In this document: piece by piece, positions 17,219 through 25,453 of the stretch
Position numbering within the stretch: position 1 is the stretch's first letter
Layout of the letters: each line of letters begins with the position of its first letter
Source of the DNA: CAYHPY01 sp964358485
Lineage (GTDB): Bacteria > Elusimicrobiota > Elusimicrobia > UBA1565 > UBA9628
DNA: 64,000 nucleotides
Direction: 5' to 3'
Assembly: GCA_964358485.1 (NCBI GenBank)
Contig: CAYHPY010000006.1
Span: forward strand, 19,535 to 83,534
Notes under the pieces: generated by a model
What the model saw: the letters and a program-made list of their open reading frames with translations, nothing else
Told to the model about the DNA's origin: nothing
Database searches by the model: none
Program-made: the position numbers and the translations under genes

Positions 17219-19848
17219 GGCTTGGGCAATCCTCCGGAGTGCGGCCTCAGGGGCAGGGCCAGGACCGAGGGGTTGCCCCGCGTCCAGCGGGTGCCGTTTA
17301 AGACCGGGTCCTCGTTGAGCTCGATAATCAGGCGCGCGGGGGCCTGCGGGGTGGCGTCCTTGGCCAGGCGTTCGCGGGCCTCGGCGATGATGGAGAATAG
17401 CCTCTCGTCCCCGTAGATGGCCAGCAAGCGCGGCCAGTCCTTGGCGCGGATGGCCACGTGGACCGAGGCGTCCCCCGCGCTTTGAACGGCGGCCAGGCGC
17501 AGGCGGCCGTACTCGGTGAGCTTGGCCCGGATGGACTCGTCGCGGTCTTTGAGCTCGGAGCGCAGTTGGCGAACCGCGCGCTCCAAAAAGGGCTTGGATT
17601 CCTTCTTTTGCCGGGCGTCTTTATAAAGGAACGAATCCACCAGGGCGCGGTTGTTCATGGCGCCGATGCGTTGCCCTTGGTCCACCGTGAGGGCGTTGAG
17701 GCGCTCGGCGGCCAAAAAGACCTGCAGGAGCATGGCGTTGATTTCCCGGCGGACGATGTCGGAGGCCCAGGCGACGCCGGCCTTGATCAAGCCCTCCAGG
17801 TCCTTGCCGTAGGTCCGCCGCAAATAGTCCTGCTCCGCCTTGGGGAGCTTGGACAGGAGGCAATCGCTCATCGCCGCGGCGTCCTTGCCCTGACAGCCCA
17901 GCTCCTTGACGGCCGATTCGGTGAGGTAAGGTTCCAGGGCCCCCTTGGCGTCCCGCGCGGTCATCGGCGGCACGGAGGTCAGTCCCAGGCTCATGGCGTG
18001 GGCGGCGGCGATGAGGACGGGGGCCGTCAGGGGGATGTTCTGGCCCAGGATCGGAATCTGGGTTTTGTCCATTTGCGCCAGGACCTGGCTGCGGAAGGAG
18101 CGGACCAGGATCCGCTCCAGAACATCGGTGTCGGCCAGGATGTCCAAAGCCGAATTCCAAGCTTCCAGCTTGGGCGGGGAAGTGGCGATGATCTGCGACA
18201 GCGGCGGACCCGAAGGATTGCGGAGCCGGTAGGATTCATCCAGCGCCCGGCGCGTTTCCGGGGGCAGGGAATTATAGGCGTCCTGGACCTGGCTCCACGA
18301 TCCCGCCAGGCCTCCGGGCCCGAGTTCTGCCAGCGCCACTTTTTTGAAGGCGATCAAAAGCGCCAATTGGCGGTCCAAGTCCCGGACCATGGCCTCGGAC
18401 TCCGAGCGCGTGAAGGAGAGGGTGGTTTCCGAGAACAGGGACTCGAACTCGGCCGACGCCTTGGAACCCGGCTCGGTGAGCTTGAGGTTTATCATGACCG
18501 AATCGTTGGCCACCTGGGCGTTGCCGTAGCGGGCCATGTCCTTGGAGTAGGTTCCGGAGAGCTCGACGGTGTCGGAGAGCCCCAGGACGATCCCGCCGGA
18601 GGCCTTATTGCGCTCGAATTCGATGTCAGCCCCGGCCTCCCGCTCCCAGGCCCCGCGCAGGCCCACCCGCCCCCGGCCCGCGGGAACCGAAAGCGTGCCC
18701 GCCGCGCTTTGGACGGTGGTCCAAGGATTCCATTGATGCCCGGCTTCCACGGAGTAGCGGGCGTCGGCCATGTAGGGAAGCTTGCCCCAAGCCGCCAAGG
18801 AGACATGCGGCGCGGTCTCCAGCCGAGGGTCCAGCCCGACCTTTCCGCCCTTGATCGTGTCGGCCATGACGCTCTTGGAGAGGAGCCCCGCCGCCTCGGT
18901 CACCCCGCCCATGACGGCGACATTGTGGTCCGGGTCCACCCGCCAGCGCAGGGCCGCGGTCTGATCCAAGGTCGCGTTGGGGAAAACCCCCGTGACGCGC
19001 ATCAGGCCCATGGCGCTCACCCCGAAATCCACGGGGCCGAACAGAGTCCACGCTCTCCCGGCTTGGCCCATGGCGCTGCCCACGAACAGCCCGGTCCGCT
19101 GAAAATCGGAGGAATAGCCCGGGACGCTCCCCGCTCCCAGGGCCCGGTCGATGCCCCCGTCCAACGCCCCGCCGCCGGGGGGAAACATCCGGGCGTTGAG
19201 GTCCACATAGCCCGCCTGCGCCTTCCAGCTGTAGTCGAGAAAACTCCCGGAGCCCTTGCCGCCCTTCATGGCGTTGAGGTAAGGGCTGGCGCCCAGCAGG
19301 GGACTGCCCCCGTCGTTGCCCAAAAAGCCGAGCTGGAGTTGGAAGTCGTGCGGGTCGTTGCGCAAGGTGAAGCGGTTGAGTTGCGACCCTCGGAAGGAAA
19401 CCGAGGGAGTCAGCCAGGGGGCCGACGCGTCGACCGCGTCTCCCCCGGCGGGGGCCAGGCCCTGGGACAGACTTTTGGCCCGCAACTGGGCGATCTCGTC
19501 GAGTTCCTTGGCGGACCATTTCCCGCCCGCCGCTCCGCCCGCGCGCCCCGGCCGGACCCCGGCCCGGGCCAGCGCCTCCCGGTCTTCTTCCAGAATCCGG
19601 ATCCAATCCTCCACCCGCTCGCGTTCTCCCTGGGTCAGGGAATTGTAGCCCTCCAAGGTGTAGCCGTAGCGGCCCAGAGTCTCGGCGTTGATGGTGAGCC
19701 CCCGGGAGGCGGCGCTTCGCCGGTCGGGGGGCGGTTCCCCGACGGGGATATAGCTCCCGATCCCCAAATCCTTGAGAGTGAGCTTCCTCTCCTCGGCCAG
19801 AGCCGGGGAAGCGAGGGAGGCCGCCAGGAGGGCGGCGGATATCAACAT
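17215..19848 (-). CDS. Large exported protein, possible outer-membrane beta-barrel with helical tail
   Basis: 877 residues with a signal peptide (1-18). Residues about 130-480 are rich in short alternating strands with aromatic and Gly residues (for example FQLQLGFLGND, VGLRGAWERE, VELSGTYSKDM), suggesting a beta-barrel or beta-rich surface domain. Residues about 490-870 are helical and polar. I chose the ATG at 19848, with AAGGA a few bases upstream and a signal peptide directly after it. An upstream extension lacks export features. No family recognised. It is coupled to the Cys-containing protein downstream. Confidence 0.6.
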   Translation of the reverse strand: MLISAALLAASLASPALAEERKLTLKDLGIGSYIPVGEPPPDRRSAASRGLTINAETLGRYGYTLEGYNSLTQGERERVEDWIRILEEDREALARAGVRPGRAGGAAGGKWSAKELDEIAQLRAKSLSQGLAPAGGDAVDASAPWLTPSVSFRGSQLNRFTLRNDPHDFQLQLGFLGNDGGSPLLGASPYLNAMKGGKGSGSFLDYSWKAQAGYVDLNARMFPPGGGALDGGIDRALGAGSVPGYSSDFQRTGLFVGSAMGQAGRAWTLFGPVDFGVSAMGLMRVTGVFPNATLDQTAALRWRVDPDHNVAVMGGVTEAAGLLSKSVMADTIKGGKVGLDPRLETAPHVSLAAWGKLPYMADARYSVEAGHQWNPWTTVQSAAGTLSVPAGRGRVGLRGAWEREAGADIEFERNKASGGIVLGLSDTVELSGTYSKDMARYGNAQVANDSVMINLKLTEPGSKASAEFESLFSETTLSFTRSESEAMVRDLDRQLALLIAFKKVALAELGPGGLAGSWSQVQDAYNSLPPETRRALDESYRLRNPSGPPLSQIIATSPPKLEAWNSALDILADTDVLERILVRSFRSQVLAQMDKTQIPILGQNIPLTAPVLIAAAHAMSLGLTSVPPMTARDAKGALEPYLTESAVKELGCQGKDAAAMSDCLLSKLPKAEQDYLRRTYGKDLEGLIKAGVAWASDIVRREINAMLLQVFLAAERLNALTVDQGQRIGAMNNRALVDSFLYKDARQKKESKPFLERAVRQLRSELKDRDESIRAKLTEYGRLRLAAVQSAGDASVHVAIRAKDWPRLLAIYGDERLFSIIAEARERLAKDATPQAPARLIIELNEDPVLNGTRWTRGNPSVLALPLRPHSGGLPKP

Positions 19849-19953
19849 TTCCTTAAGAGGATACACCCAATTCCGGTTTCCCGCCAGGGTCAAAAAATCG
19901 GCCGGCCCCGGCGCCTATGCGCGGGGGCCAAGCCGTCGCGCGCGACAAAGGCT

Positions 19954-20523
19954 TTATTGGCAGTAGCCCTGATCGTTGCAGATTCCGGCGCCGCAGCACC
20001 AGATGCTGCTGGAACACCGGCGGCCGCGCGGCACGCAGTCGTTGTTGCTTCCGGCGCAGGTGCCGCCGCGGCACATCATGGAACGACAGCACCAGATGGA
20101 AGAACTGCAGGGATCTCCGGCCTCAAGACAGCCGTTGGCGACCCTCGGAGCCTCGCTGCGGTCCCAGAGCTTGTAGCCGTCCAGGAGGGCCACCACGGCG
20201 TTGGGGGCGGTCACGGGACGCGACGCCTCCACCACCTCCAGGCCGACGCCGTCGGAGGCCTTTTGAAAGCCGACCTCCTTGATCGTCAGGAACTTTTTGA
20301 AGCCGGGTTCCGCCGCGGCGGCTTCCAGTTCGTTCTCGACTTTCGCGGCGCGTTGGGCGCTCGCCCGCTGGGCGGCGCGCTCCTCGGCGGCGGCCGGTCC
20401 GGCCTTGGGCTTCTCGGCGGCGGAGACGGCGCGGGCGGCCTTCTCGGCCCGCTTGAGTTCGGGAGCTTCCGCCCGCGCCAGGAGCGGAAGTGCCAACATC
20501 ACGGCGGTCAGCAATGCTTTCAT
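19954..20523 (-). CDS. Secreted protein with two tandem cystine-knot-like modules
   Basis: 189 residues: a signal peptide (1-18), an Ala/Lys/Glu-rich helical region (about 20-75) and a middle domain (75-130). Two C-terminal repeats follow with the spacing C-x6-C-x5-CC-x4-C-x4/5-C. The repeats share SSSIWCC. This C-C-CC-C-C layout is that of inhibitor-cystine-knot (knottin) peptides, usually known from animal and plant toxins. I infer two disulfide-locked mini-domains exposed outside the cell. The role is unknown. It lies one gene upstream of the large exported protein, on the same strand. Confidence 0.72.
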   Translation of the reverse strand: MKALLTAVMLALPLLARAEAPELKRAEKAARAVSAAEKPKAGPAAAEERAAQRASAQRAAKVENELEAAAAEPGFKKFLTIKEVGFQKASDGVGLEVVEASRPVTAPNAVVALLDGYKLWDRSEAPRVANGCLEAGDPCSSSIWCCRSMMCRGGTCAGSNNDCVPRGRRCSSSIWCCGAGICNDQGYCQ

Positions 20524-20548
20524 GTGGTTTATTCCTCCTGTGTTTGGG

Positions 20549-21037
20549 TTACGGCCGGCGCTCGACGGCCTGCCAGTAGATCGTTCCGTCGCCGTAGGGC
20601 GTCCAACCCTCGATTTTGATTATCCTTCCGCAAACGTCCGTCGATTCTCCGGGGTTGCTCAGATTCTCGACGTGCTGGCCGTTGGCGTAAACCAGGATCG
20701 TCGAGCGCGTGTAGCTGTCGGGAGAGCCGGGCACGCCCTGCCGTTGCGTGAAGCTGATGTTGTAGCACTTCTCGTATTGTCCGCTGTAAACCAGCCGGGT
20801 CTCCTTGTTCCGCAGGGAGCCGCCCGCGTCCAGGGCGAATTTCGGCGCGGCTTCGGGCCGGGCCGCTTGAGCCTTTTTCTTCGAAAATTCCTTGGCCTGC
20901 TTGGCGATCTCCGCGGCCTTGCCGACGGCGGACTCCAGCGACGCCGCCGGGGCGGCGTGGCTCAGGGACGGGAGGATGGCCACTACGGCCGCCAACAGCC
21001 AGCCCTTCACCGATCTTCCGTTGAATCTCGCGTTCAT
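20549..21037 (-). CDS. Small secreted hypothetical protein behind a structured leader
   Basis: 162 residues with a signal peptide (about 1-30, cut after SHA), a Lys/Ala-rich helix (about 35-60) and a beta-rich C-terminal domain with two cysteines (KCYNIS, DVCGR). No known family. The start at 21037 is well supported by an AAGGAGGAGC ribosome site. It is the only gene in this stretch with both a strong ribosome site and a long leader, which carries an intrinsic terminator (see 21038-21173). Expression is therefore likely controlled by premature termination. Confidence 0.72.
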   Translation of the reverse strand: MNARFNGRSVKGWLLAAVVAILPSLSHAAPAASLESAVGKAAEIAKQAKEFSKKKAQAARPEAAPKFALDAGGSLRNKETRLVYSGQYEKCYNISFTQRQGVPGSPDSYTRSTILVYANGQHVENLSNPGESTDVCGRIIKIEGWTPYGDGTIYWQAVERRP

Positions 21038-21185
21038 TTTGCTCCTCCTTGTAAAAAAAACCGAGGAAGCCATGTCGGGCGTTGAGCCCTCCGGCTTCCT
21101 CTGGTCTCACACGGTTAAGGCCGTGTCGTGGATACCCCGCGGCCGATCCCGCGGGCTACAGAAGACTTGGAACCCTCCTATTCTA
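21038..21185 (-). promoter_or_regulatory. Structured leader with intrinsic terminator (candidate riboswitch or attenuator)
   Basis: Read on the minus strand: a TAGAAT box (21185-21180), then a CCCGCGG/CCGCGGG hairpin (21136-21155), an ACACGG/CCGTGT hairpin (21109-21126) and a 9-bp stem GAGGAAGCC/GGCTTCCTC (21063-21101) that encloses a GGGC/GCCC stem. Eight Ts follow (21060-21053), 3 bases before the ribosome site. This is the layout of a transcription-attenuating leader. I could not match it to a known riboswitch class. Confidence 0.65.
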
Positions 21186-21578
21186 GCAGGGGGGGCGCGG
21201 CGGCGCCTGAGGCAAAGGGCCCGGCGCGGGTTGGGTCTTAAGAACCAGGGGCCCGGGGTCGCCCCCTCCAGGTTCCCGGGGTTTTCGTTCGAAGCGCCCG
21301 ACAGCCGGGGTGACGCTGATCAATCAAACCGTAATGCCGTGCCCTTCAACCTTTTCTTACGCAAACACGGCAAGCTGACGACCTGGGCCCCGAATTGCAT
21401 AATAAATTAAATGATAATTTTATTTTTACCTTCACCGTTGGCGGTAACCGGGCAATAAACGTAGTAAAAATAATCATAAAAAATTGCCAAGGTCGTCGTC
21501 GGTCATTGGAGACACCCAACCGCGAGCGGTCAAAAATAGTGACTGGTCGTCCCGAAGCCCGTTCCTTCTACCCCTTCT
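21186..21578. other. Non-coding stretch with an AT-rich island
   Basis: No convincing gene. Bases about 21395-21490 are strikingly AT-rich (for example AATAAATTAAATGATAATTTTA) inside a GC-rich chromosome. An open frame from 21395 on the plus strand encodes residues without protein-like character. The segment could be a promoter zone, a protein-binding region or foreign DNA. Confidence 0.4.
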
Positions 21579-21766
21579 GCTACGTTTGGAGGTAGCGCAG
21601 TAGCCCCGGGGCTGTTGTGCTACCTCGTGGGATAGCACAAGCTGGGCCAAGCGCCCGGCGCTTGTTCTGCCGGGCGCAACCGGAGTCCCCCGCGGGGGTC
21701 CGGCGGTTGCACCCCGACAATACGGCCGTCGGGGCGCTGATCGAAGGCCCTGCCCGCCAAGGCCTT
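21579..21766. other. Array of seven consecutive hairpins, candidate structured RNA or palindromic element
   Basis: Seven inverted repeats follow one another: 21579-21596, 21602-21613 (AGCCCCGGGGCT), 21617-21638 (GTGCTA/TAGCAC), 21648-21664 (CAAGCGC/GCGCTTG), 21676-21710, 21712-21734 (CCCCGAC/GTCGGGG) and 21744-21766 (AAGGCC/GGCCTT). Stems are 5-7 bp or longer. No open reading frame explains them. It could be a small RNA, a mobile-element end or a binding array. Confidence 0.5.
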
Positions 21767-21798
21767 TGAAAAGTCCGGGAACTTGGACGTCGCCCTCC

Positions 21799-21827
21799 TT
21801 GAAAATGCCCGGTCTCAGGGCTACACT
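21799..21827 (+). promoter_or_regulatory. Promoter of transglutaminase-like gene
   Basis: TTGAAA (21799-21804), a 17-base spacer and TACACT (21822-21827). The -10 ends six bases before the ATG at 21834, so the mRNA should have almost no leader. Confidence 0.65.
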
Positions 21828-21833
21828 GGGGGT

Positions 21834-22649
21834 ATGGCCGCCGTTGGCTGGAGCGCCCTTCTCGGTTTGCTTCTCTCCTGGGCCGTGCCGTCCCACGCCC
21901 AGGAAATCAAGGGGATGTTGGAAAAATTCCGCGGCCAGGCGTCCGAGGTGGAGGCTCCGGTCGGACGGCCGGTCGCGACATTCGGGCCCGCCGTCCCCCG
22001 CAACGGGGGGGACTTGCGTTTTGTGTATTCCCAACGGGTTTTCCCGGCCGTCAAAGCCGGGATCACGGCTTACCCCGCCAAGATCGACAAGCAGAGCTGC
22101 AACTTGAGCGCCGGATTCACCCTCTCGGCCTTCCGCCTGCTGGGAATCCCGGGGGCGACGGTCCGGGAGGGGGCCCTACACGTCTACAATCAGGTTCCCG
22201 TCCCTGGCGGCGAGCCCCTTTTGATGGACGGGACGATCTCTCAGTTCTTCCGGGAGAAGACTCCCCCGCGGGAGGCGTTCAGCCGTTTCGGGTTCGTGGG
22301 CACTGAGGCCGAGCTCCGTTCCCTGATCCGGGACAATATCGAGCACTGGGACTTCGACGGGGTCTTGAGCCCTATTCCCCCGGAGGCGCTGGCCGCCGCC
22401 CGTGGAAAGCCCTCCGCCGAGGTCAGCGTCTCCGATGGGCGGGAAGTCCTCAAAACCTATGTCGACCTGGCGGAGTTCACCTTCTTCGCCGGGCAGGCCG
22501 GGGAGCTCAAGCCCAAGGCCGAGGAGCAGGACCGGTTCCATGAGCGGGCCGATCCCAACGCGCGTTTCCTTCAGCTCGGCCACGATCAGACCAAGCAAAT
22601 TCTTCGGGGCTACAAGTCCTTCGAGGAGACTCTCGCCGCCGGCGGCTAG
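21834..22649 (+). CDS. Secreted transglutaminase-like/papain-fold protein
   Basis: 271 residues with a signal peptide (1-22). The order and spacing of C89 (KQSCNLSAGF), a following LLGIPGATVREG strand, H116 (LHVYNQV) and D132 (LLMDGTISQF) match the Cys-His-Asp core of the transglutaminase-like superfamily, where 'GIPAR' and 'lDpT' segments are typical. I infer a periplasmic cysteine hydrolase or transferase. The C-terminal about 110 residues (acidic helices) are not recognised. The start at 21834 is set by the promoter and signal peptide. Confidence 0.7.
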   Translation: MAAVGWSALLGLLLSWAVPSHAQEIKGMLEKFRGQASEVEAPVGRPVATFGPAVPRNGGDLRFVYSQRVFPAVKAGITAYPAKIDKQSCNLSAGFTLSAFRLLGIPGATVREGALHVYNQVPVPGGEPLLMDGTISQFFREKTPPREAFSRFGFVGTEAELRSLIRDNIEHWDFDGVLSPIPPEALAAARGKPSAEVSVSDGREVLKTYVDLAEFTFFAGQAGELKPKAEEQDRFHERADPNARFLQLGHDQTKQILRGYKSFEETLAAGG

Positions 22650-22723
22650 GCGGCCGAGCAGACCTCCTGGTCCGCAAAATATTTTATGGAGAGACTCCGG
22701 GTTTTGGCAACTCCACGGCGCGC

Positions 22724-22753
22724 TTGACGGGGCCGGGCCCCCGGGGGTAAACT
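22724..22753 (+). promoter_or_regulatory. topA promoter
   Basis: TTGACG (22724-22729), an 18-base spacer and TAAACT (22748-22753), ending six bases before the ATG at 22760. The short GGGGGG run between box and ATG is too close to the predicted transcription start to serve as a normal ribosome site. Confidence 0.6.
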
Positions 22754-22759
22754 GGGGGG

Positions 22760-24547
22760 ATGAAGCTCGTGATCGTCGAGTCCCCCAACAAGGTCCGCAA
22801 GATCAAGGACTTCCTGGGAGCGGGCTACAAGGTGGCGGCCTCCTTCGGGCATGTGCGGGACCTTCCGGCCACCGGGGACTTGGCCGTGTCCTTCTCGGGC
22901 GGCAAGGTTTTGCCGACCTACCAAATGATCGACCGCTCGGCCCGCGCCGTCAAGGAACTGACGGCCATGGCCGGGGAGTCCGAGGAAGTCCTCTTGGCCA
23001 TGGACCCGGACCGGGAGGGGGAGGCCATCGCCTGGCATGTGAGCCAGCTTCTGGGCGAGCGCACCTACCGGCGGGTGGTGTTTCGCTCCATCACCAAGGC
23101 CGAGGTCCAGAAGGCCATGGCCCAGCCCCGTCCCCTGGATCTGCGGCTGGTCAACGCCCAGCAGGCGCGCCGGGTGCTCGACCGGGTGGTGGGCTGGCTG
23201 GTGAGCCCGACCTTGCGGCGCGTCGGCAAGGAGGCCAAGAGCGCGGGCCGGGTGCAGTCGGTGGCCCTGCGCCTGGTGGCCGAGCGCGAGGTGGAGGTCG
23301 GCCGCTTCAAGAACGTGGACTATCTGATTCTTTCGGCGAAGCTGGAGAAACCGGGCTCGCCGCCGCCCTTCACCGCCCGCCTGCGGGAGTGGAAGGGACA
23401 TCCGCTCAACCAGCGCCTCAAGGATCCGGCCTTGGCCGAATCGGCCATCGCCTGGTGCAAGACCCAGCGCTGGGAGGTGCTCTCCTGCGACCGCCGCGAG
23501 GCCGCGCGCAACGCGCCCCCGCCGTTTTCCACGGCCACCGTCCAACAGGCGGCCTCGGTGCGGCTGGGTTTCAATCCGGACGTCACGATGAAGCTCCTTC
23601 AGGGCCTTTTCGAAAACGGGCACATCACCTATCACCGCACCGATTCCACGGCCCTCTCCCCGGAGGGCATCGCCCAGGCGCGGGCGGTCATCGCCAAGGA
23701 CTTCCCGCCGGAATATTTGCCCAAGGCGCCCATCATCCACTCCACAAAGTCTGCCAACGCCCAGGAGGCGCACGAGGCAATCCGGCCCACACATCCCGAA
23801 ACCGGGGCCGAGGCGCGGGGCAAGGGGGACGAGGGCAAGCTCTATAAGTTGGTCTGGCAGAGGTTTATCGCCTGCCAGATGGCGCCCGGCCGGGACCAGC
23901 TCACCGTCATCGACGCCGCCTGCGCCCCCGGCGAATGGAAAAAGCCCGACGGCTCCATGGTCCCCCGGGGCGTCTTCGAGGCCAAGGGCAAGGTGCTGGT
24001 CTTCGACGGCTGGCGTCGGCTGGCGGGCGAGGACGCGACCGAAGAGGCCAAGCCCAAGGGGGCCAAGGGCGAGCCGGACCCGGCCGAGGAAGAAGAGGAA
24101 GCCTCCGAGCTTCCCATGCTCAACCCCGGGGACGCCTTGAGCGTTTTGGATTTGGCCGCCCTCAGGCGCTCCACCAAGCCGCCCCCGCGCTACACCCAGG
24201 CGTCTTTGATCAAGAAGCTCGAGCGCGACGGCATCGGCCGTCCGTCCACCTACGCCAACATCATGCGGGTCATCCTGGAGCGCGGCTATGTTTCCGAGGT
24301 GAAGCGCAAGCTCCACGCCACGCCGCTGGGCCTGTCGGTGACCGAGTTCCTGGTCCATCACTACACCGGTTCCTTTATAGACATCGGCTATACCGCGCGC
24401 TTGGAAGAAGACCTGGACCGCATCTCCCGTGGCGAGGCCGATTGGGAGAAGATCGTCACCGAGGCCAGCTTCTCGGTCTTGAAGCTCGCCCAGGGCGCGG
24501 GCCTGCGCCGAAATCCCCTTCAGCCTCCGGCCGCCGGAGCTTCGTGA
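22760..24547 (+). CDS. topA: DNA topoisomerase I, short form without zinc ribbons
   Basis: Relaxes negative supercoils. The 595-residue protein has the TOPRIM domain at its start (VIVESPNK, SFGHVRDLP, then DPDREGEA near 76) and the active-site tyrosine Y291 in HITYHRTDS. The TSANAQEAHEAIRPT block follows near 335. The IGRPSTYA block is near 498. It ends soon after the core, with none of the CxxC zinc ribbons found in longer bacterial homologues (about 700-870 residues). An acidic insert lies near 440. The stop overlaps the GTG start of the sigma factor gene. Confidence 0.95.
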   Translation: MKLVIVESPNKVRKIKDFLGAGYKVAASFGHVRDLPATGDLAVSFSGGKVLPTYQMIDRSARAVKELTAMAGESEEVLLAMDPDREGEAIAWHVSQLLGERTYRRVVFRSITKAEVQKAMAQPRPLDLRLVNAQQARRVLDRVVGWLVSPTLRRVGKEAKSAGRVQSVALRLVAEREVEVGRFKNVDYLILSAKLEKPGSPPPFTARLREWKGHPLNQRLKDPALAESAIAWCKTQRWEVLSCDRREAARNAPPPFSTATVQQAASVRLGFNPDVTMKLLQGLFENGHITYHRTDSTALSPEGIAQARAVIAKDFPPEYLPKAPIIHSTKSANAQEAHEAIRPTHPETGAEARGKGDEGKLYKLVWQRFIACQMAPGRDQLTVIDAACAPGEWKKPDGSMVPRGVFEAKGKVLVFDGWRRLAGEDATEEAKPKGAKGEPDPAEEEEEASELPMLNPGDALSVLDLAALRRSTKPPPRYTQASLIKKLERDGIGRPSTYANIMRVILERGYVSEVKRKLHATPLGLSVTEFLVHHYTGSFIDIGYTARLEEDLDRISRGEADWEKIVTEASFSVLKLAQGAGLRRNPLQPPAAGAS

Positions 24548-25131
24548 CCTCGGAAAAAGAGCTGATCGAGCGGAGCCGGAACGGAGACGCGGGAGCGTTT
24601 ACCGGCCTGATCGGGCGCTACGAGGACCGGATTTTCCGGCTGGCCAAGACGGTTTGCGCCGGCCTGCCCGCCGAGGCCGACGACGTTTACCAGGAAACCT
24701 TCCTGACCGCTTATAAAAAGCTGGGGTCGTTTCGCGGGGACTCGGAATTGGGCACCTGGCTTTACCGGATCGCCTCCAATCTCTGCCTGATGAAACACCG
24801 CAAGAAGAAAAGCGAGCCGTTCGTCCCCCTGCTCGACCGGCCCCATGATCATGACGGCCCGGCCCCCGAATTCCGGGACTGGGACCCGACCCCGGAGGAG
24901 GCCGCCAATAAAAAGGAGCTCGTCGAAAAAGTGGGCGGGGCGTTGGCCAAGCTTCCCATGGACTACCGCCTGGTGGTGACCCTGCGCGACGTGGAAGGCC
25001 TTTCGGCCGAAGAGACGGCCAAAATTCTCAAGCTGAGCGTGGCCGCCGTGAAGTCCCGCCTGCACCGCGGGCGCCTGTTTTTGCGCGACCAATTCGAGAA
25101 AGCCTTCGCGGGCGGGGAGGCCGGGCGATGA
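24544..25131 (+). CDS. ECF-type RNA polymerase sigma factor
   Basis: 195 residues with sigma region 2 (about 20-90: DVYQETFLTAYKKLGSFRGDS, then TWLYRIASNLCLMKHRK) and region 4 (about 130-190: LPMDYRLVVTLRDVEGLSAEETAKIL, recognition helix VAAVKSRLHRGR). It should redirect RNA polymerase to a small regulon. The GTG start overlaps the topA stop (GTGA), and the stop overlaps a small zinc-finger protein that is probably its anti-sigma factor. No autoregulated promoter is visible, so it is likely expressed with topA. Confidence 0.92.
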   Translation: MTSEKELIERSRNGDAGAFTGLIGRYEDRIFRLAKTVCAGLPAEADDVYQETFLTAYKKLGSFRGDSELGTWLYRIASNLCLMKHRKKKSEPFVPLLDRPHDHDGPAPEFRDWDPTPEEAANKKELVEKVGGALAKLPMDYRLVVTLRDVEGLSAEETAKILKLSVAAVKSRLHRGRLFLRDQFEKAFAGGEAGR

Positions 25132-25370
25132 GGCTCGAAAAACTCTCCTGCCGCCGCCGCGTCGCCCTTTTGCTGGATTATTTGGACGCAAACCTGCCTC
25201 CCGCCCAACGCCGGGTCCTGGCGCGCCACCGCCTGTCCTGCCGGTCCTGCGACGGCCTTTTGGCGAGTCTCCGGCGCACCGTGCGGACCTTGCGCGCCTT
25301 AAAACGCGGCGCCAAGCCCCCCGAAACCGCGCGGCGCGCCCTCAGCGCCGCCTTGAAGCGGGCGGGATAA
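25128..25370 (+). CDS. Small soluble zinc-finger anti-sigma factor candidate
   Basis: 80 residues with an H-x3-C-x2-C zinc site (RHRLSCRSC, near residues 35-43) preceded by a helix, the arrangement of ZAS/zf-HC2 anti-sigma domains. A short basic helix follows and there is no membrane segment. The ATG overlaps the sigma factor stop (ATGA), the usual sigma/anti-sigma pairing. Without a membrane anchor it would sense a cytosolic signal such as thiol oxidation or zinc loss. This function is inferred from motif and position. Confidence 0.72.
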   Translation: MRLEKLSCRRRVALLLDYLDANLPPAQRRVLARHRLSCRSCDGLLASLRRTVRTLRALKRGAKPPETARRALSAALKRAG

Positions 25371-25453
25371 ACGGCCTTTCCGTTGCCCCTCCCCTAGTCC
25401 GGGCCTGAATCCTTTTCGGCCCCCGCGCATCCAAAGGGTGGAGGGTAAATCCG

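Noticed and set aside
17458..20619. A 1053-codon open frame on the plus strand
   Set aside because: It is antisense to the exported protein at 17215-19848 and its neighbour. The residues are Gly/Arg/Pro/Gln-rich without domain patterns, the usual shadow frame in GC-rich DNA.
21038..21173. Assignment of the structured leader to a cyclic di-GMP (GEMM) or fluoride riboswitch
   Set aside because: The consensus cores I know for these classes (for example GGCAAACC and its partner, or GGNGATGG...CGCC) are absent.
22646..24361. A 571-codon open frame antisense to topA
   Set aside because: The plus strand has all topoisomerase motifs. The antisense product is low-complexity Gly/Arg/His/Leu with no motif.
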